Below, in pieces: positions 4,963-6,750 of a stretch of DNA of 6,750 bases (positions within the stretch are counted from its first letter, which is position 1; each line of letters begins with the position of its first letter). Origin of the DNA: an uncultured Bacilli bacterium (lineage in GTDB: Bacteria > Bacillota_I > Bacilli_A > RF39 > UBA660); the NCBI GenBank assembly GCA_947591175.1, contig CANQDB010000075.1:1-6750 (forward strand). Direction: 5' to 3'. The position numbers were made by a program, and so were the translations under genes. The notes under the pieces are model-generated. The model saw only the letters and a list, made by a program, of their open reading frames with translations, was not told where the DNA came from and ran no database searches.

Positions 4963-5884
4963 AAAAATGTTTTTGTTTTTCTTTTTGTTTTCTTCGTTCT
5001 TCACTTTTTTGATAATAAGTATTTAAGGCTTCGATAAAGGCTTCAAAATCTTCATCGATATTAGCACCATTGATACCTATTTCATTAGGGGTCGAAATAT
5101 AAAGTGTTTTTTCTTGACTAAAATCCTGGCTATCGTACTCAAAAAAATCAATAGCCTTCCGATATTCAACTGGACAACCATAACCATGATTCCACATTCG
5201 ATTTTTTACTGGCATCTTTTCTTCCGCCCGAAAGAGTAATCTTCGTAAGAAAGAGGGATGCACTAACGGAAAGTAAGCCTTTTTAATATTTAGTTTTTCA
5301 TCTTTCGTTTTTATAGGGACAATCATTAAGATTTTTTCATTTTCGCATTCACTGAAATCATAAGTAAATAAGTTTATATGGTAACCTTTATTTTCTAGGA
5401 AAGAAATAAGATTTAAAACTAAGACTCCCCTATTTTCAATTTGGGAATGTGTTTGATAGCAAGAATAAGCCATGTTCATATAGATACTTATAGTTTCATT
5501 TGCTTGAAGATTTCTATAACTACGCATATTAGTGGGAATTCCTAGTAAATATCGAGGAACATTTGGAACGTATCCTACGACACTATAGACATCTTCTTTC
5601 TTTTCTTCAAAAGACATTTTATATTTTAAGGATTGGAACTTTTGATAGAATTGACTAAAGCCTTGGTTCATAGTGAAACGACAAAGGTTCCATGCTTCTT
5701 CATAAGAATCCGTCCCAGTAAAACTTTTATCACCATTCGTACTTGATTTCGATGAAAAAATAGGATTTATTCCATTACAGTCGATTACTTCTTCTAAAAA
5801 GTGATCTAGATTATTAAACTTTTTAACATAGACGATCGAATCCTTATAAAAGATTTTATTAATATCACGATACATAAAAATCAC
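4961..5884 (-). CDS. DUF7192-like protein with possible degenerate VWA-like core
   Basis: From memory this resembles uncharacterised phage-associated proteins classed as DUF7192. Shared-looking features are SFTGTDSYEEAWNLCR (54-69), VPNVPRYLLGIPTNM (106-120), NRGVLVLNLISFLENKGYHI (151-170) and LVHPSFLRRLLFRAEE (207-222). The stretch ISIYMNMAYS (132-141), followed by a helix and a second strand, is laid out like the start of a von Willebrand A domain. The metal-site motif DxSxS would then read NMAYS, with two of three residues changed. The end is Lys/Glu/Arg-rich. The longest frame starts at GTG 5884, overlapping the ATPase stop as GTGA. ATG 5875, three codons in, has GGGTGAT 5 bases upstream and is a real alternative. 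Both mean tight coupling to the ATPase. By analogy with MoxR-VWA pairs it may be the ATPase's adaptor; that is inference. Confidence 0.82.
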   Translation of the reverse strand: MIFMYRDINKIFYKDSIVYVKKFNNLDHFLEEVIDCNGINPIFSSKSSTNGDKSFTGTDSYEEAWNLCRFTMNQGFSQFYQKFQSLKYKMSFEEKKEDVYSVVGYVPNVPRYLLGIPTNMRSYRNLQANETISIYMNMAYSCYQTHSQIENRGVLVLNLISFLENKGYHINLFTYDFSECENEKILMIVPIKTKDEKLNIKKAYFPLVHPSFLRRLLFRAEEKMPVKNRMWNHGYGCPVEYRKAIDFFEYDSQDFSQEKTLYISTPNEIGINGANIDEDFEAFIEALNTYYQKSEERRKQKEKQKHF

Positions 5885-6750
5885 CCATATCTTCCGTAAG
5901 GACCATAATAATCATCATATGGATCTCTTTCTTCCCGCGGATTTCTTTGGTTGTATTCTTGGTAAGAAATATTTCTAGTTCTTTGCAAGTGATATACGAA
6001 AGAATTTTTAACGGTATCGGTTTGGCCTTTAACTAGATCGTTTAAGATAATGCGTAAATCGTCATCAGTTAAACTTTGAATAATAGTCAAGTCGAAGATA
6101 TCACCTTCGTTAAAGAGACCTGATTGAAACATTTTGTCCGCATTAACGATGTTACGGGTAGAAACAACGTGTCTTATTTTGTTATCTTGAATAGACTTAC
6201 GAACACTCCAGTATAAAGGTAAGATTTTTGTATTTTGAACTAAGTGGTTTTCAAGATCTTGGTCGTAATCGATAAAGATCGGAACAAAACGGTTGAGGCT
6301 TGCTCCATCAAGAGCACTACGACCACAGTAAATCATATCGGCTCCTGTTCCATAAGTATTGGCAGCCGCGGCACAGTAAAAGTCTTTATGACACGGATAG
6401 AGTTTTCCATCAGGAAAGGCTAAGTATTGATGGAAACCTGTTCCAAGGGCAGCATTGATAGCAAGTAAAGCGGATGGATGCGAGTTATCTAATTCATCAA
6501 TCATCATGAGGCCACCTTCGGTAAAGGCTTTAAAGAACTGCGTCGTTTGGAAATGTCCGTTGGCGTCGACAAAGCCCATTACTTTATGTTCTTCGGTAAC
6601 GTCGTTTACATAGTAGAAATCTAATCCTAAGGCCTCCGAGGCTTGTTCCAAAATAACGTTTTTTCCACATCCAGCAGGACCTACTAATAATGGATGTAAA
6701 TGCATACCTAGAATTTTAACGACCTTTTCAAAACTCTTGTGTACTAATTT
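5881..6750 (-). CDS. MoxR/CobS-like AAA+ ATPase, 5' end outside the window
   Basis: AAA+ ATPases of the MoxR/CobS group form hexameric rings that remodel or insert cofactors into partner proteins, often with a VWA-domain partner. Counting from the Met codon at 6705, Walker A is GPAGCGKN at 9-16 and Walker B GGLMMIDELD at 64-73. Sensor 1 lies in AAAANT (Asn116), the LDGASLNRF segment (132-140) gives a probable arginine finger at Arg139, and VSTRN gives a possible sensor 2 at Arg184. The Walker A ends in Lys-Asn instead of Lys-Thr/Ser; I recall this in related phage-type ATPases with the same ALGLDF and LDGASL motifs. The frame is open with no stop to the window edge (15 more codons, KLVHKSFEKVV...), and Met 6705 lacks a ribosome binding site, so the gene is 5'-partial. 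The C-terminus is a Tyr/Gly/Asp-rich tail. Its TGA stop overlaps the next gene. Confidence 0.92.
   Translation of the reverse strand, partial: KLVHKSFEKVVKILGMHLHPLLVGPAGCGKNVILEQASEALGLDFYYVNDVTEEHKVMGFVDANGHFQTTQFFKAFTEGGLMMIDELDNSHPSALLAINAALGTGFHQYLAFPDGKLYPCHKDFYCAAAANTYGTGADMIYCGRSALDGASLNRFVPIFIDYDQDLENHLVQNTKILPLYWSVRKSIQDNKIRHVVSTRNIVNADKMFQSGLFNEGDIFDLTIIQSLTDDDLRIILNDLVKGQTDTVKNSFVYHLQRTRNISYQEYNQRNPREERDPYDDYYGPYGRYG

Noticed and set aside
4948..5004. N-terminal extension of the 309-residue protein to the ATG at 5004
   Set aside because: It is low-complexity Lys/Asn sequence lying over the end of the preceding gene, whereas ATG 4947 has a perfect ribosome binding site at correct distance.
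5881..5883. TGA read as tryptophan, as in Mycoplasma-type codes
   Set aside because: The TGA sits at a normal coupled gene junction, Trp is encoded by TGG throughout, and all other genes close cleanly with TAA or TAG.
1..6750. CRISPR arrays, tRNA/rRNA genes, insertion sequences
   Set aside because: No regularly spaced repeats, tRNA-like cloverleaf sequence, transposase or terminal inverted repeats were seen.

Overview
The window is AT-rich and densely coded. Seven protein genes all lie on the minus strand, so transcription runs from high to low coordinates. A canonical Spo0A master sporulation regulator, strong AAGGAGG-type ribosome binding sites, sigma-A-like promoters and short hairpin/T-tract terminators point to a low-GC member of the Bacillota. 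A gut-type Bacilli lineage (Erysipelotrichales or RF39-like) is my guess, not something the sequence proves. Stop codons are a mix of TAA, TAG and TGA, and Trp is read from TGG, so the standard bacterial code fits.

Right part (about 3983-6750): an operon of three overlapping, translationally coupled genes. It starts with a MoxR/CobS-type AAA+ ATPase whose 5' end lies beyond the right edge. Next comes a protein resembling the phage-associated DUF7192 family, with a possible degenerate VWA-like core. Last is an unrecognised 309-residue protein with one weak ankyrin-like segment. A strong terminator closes the unit. ATPase plus VWA-like partner is the layout of MoxR chaperone systems, and the versions here look like the phage/mobile type. 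This is the best candidate for an undescribed system in the window.

Centre (about 3061-3967): a complete spo0A gene with all receiver-domain and DNA-binding residues in place. Upstream is a promoter with a good -10 but poor -35. Further upstream are two tandem Spo0A-box-like sequences in 7+3+7 spacing, which suggests autoregulation. The usual Bacilli/Clostridia neighbour spoIVB is absent on the visible upstream side.

Left-centre (about 2275-3061): two small genes of unknown function, possibly distant paralogues, each with its own recognisable promoter.

Left part (about 161-2236): a two-gene operon behind a near-consensus promoter. The first gene is a DUF4143-type AAA ATPase that keeps Walker A but has lost the usual Walker B glutamate and nuclease-like residues. 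The second is gpmA, the 2,3-bisphosphoglycerate-dependent phosphoglycerate mutase. A hairpin terminator follows gpmA. The first 160 bases hold no convincing gene.

Four transcription units can be delimited completely (gpmA operon, the two small genes, spo0A); the AAA+ operon is cut by the window edge. Four intrinsic terminators are visible, and in three places a terminator is followed within roughly 40-60 bp by the next unit's promoter or regulatory sites.
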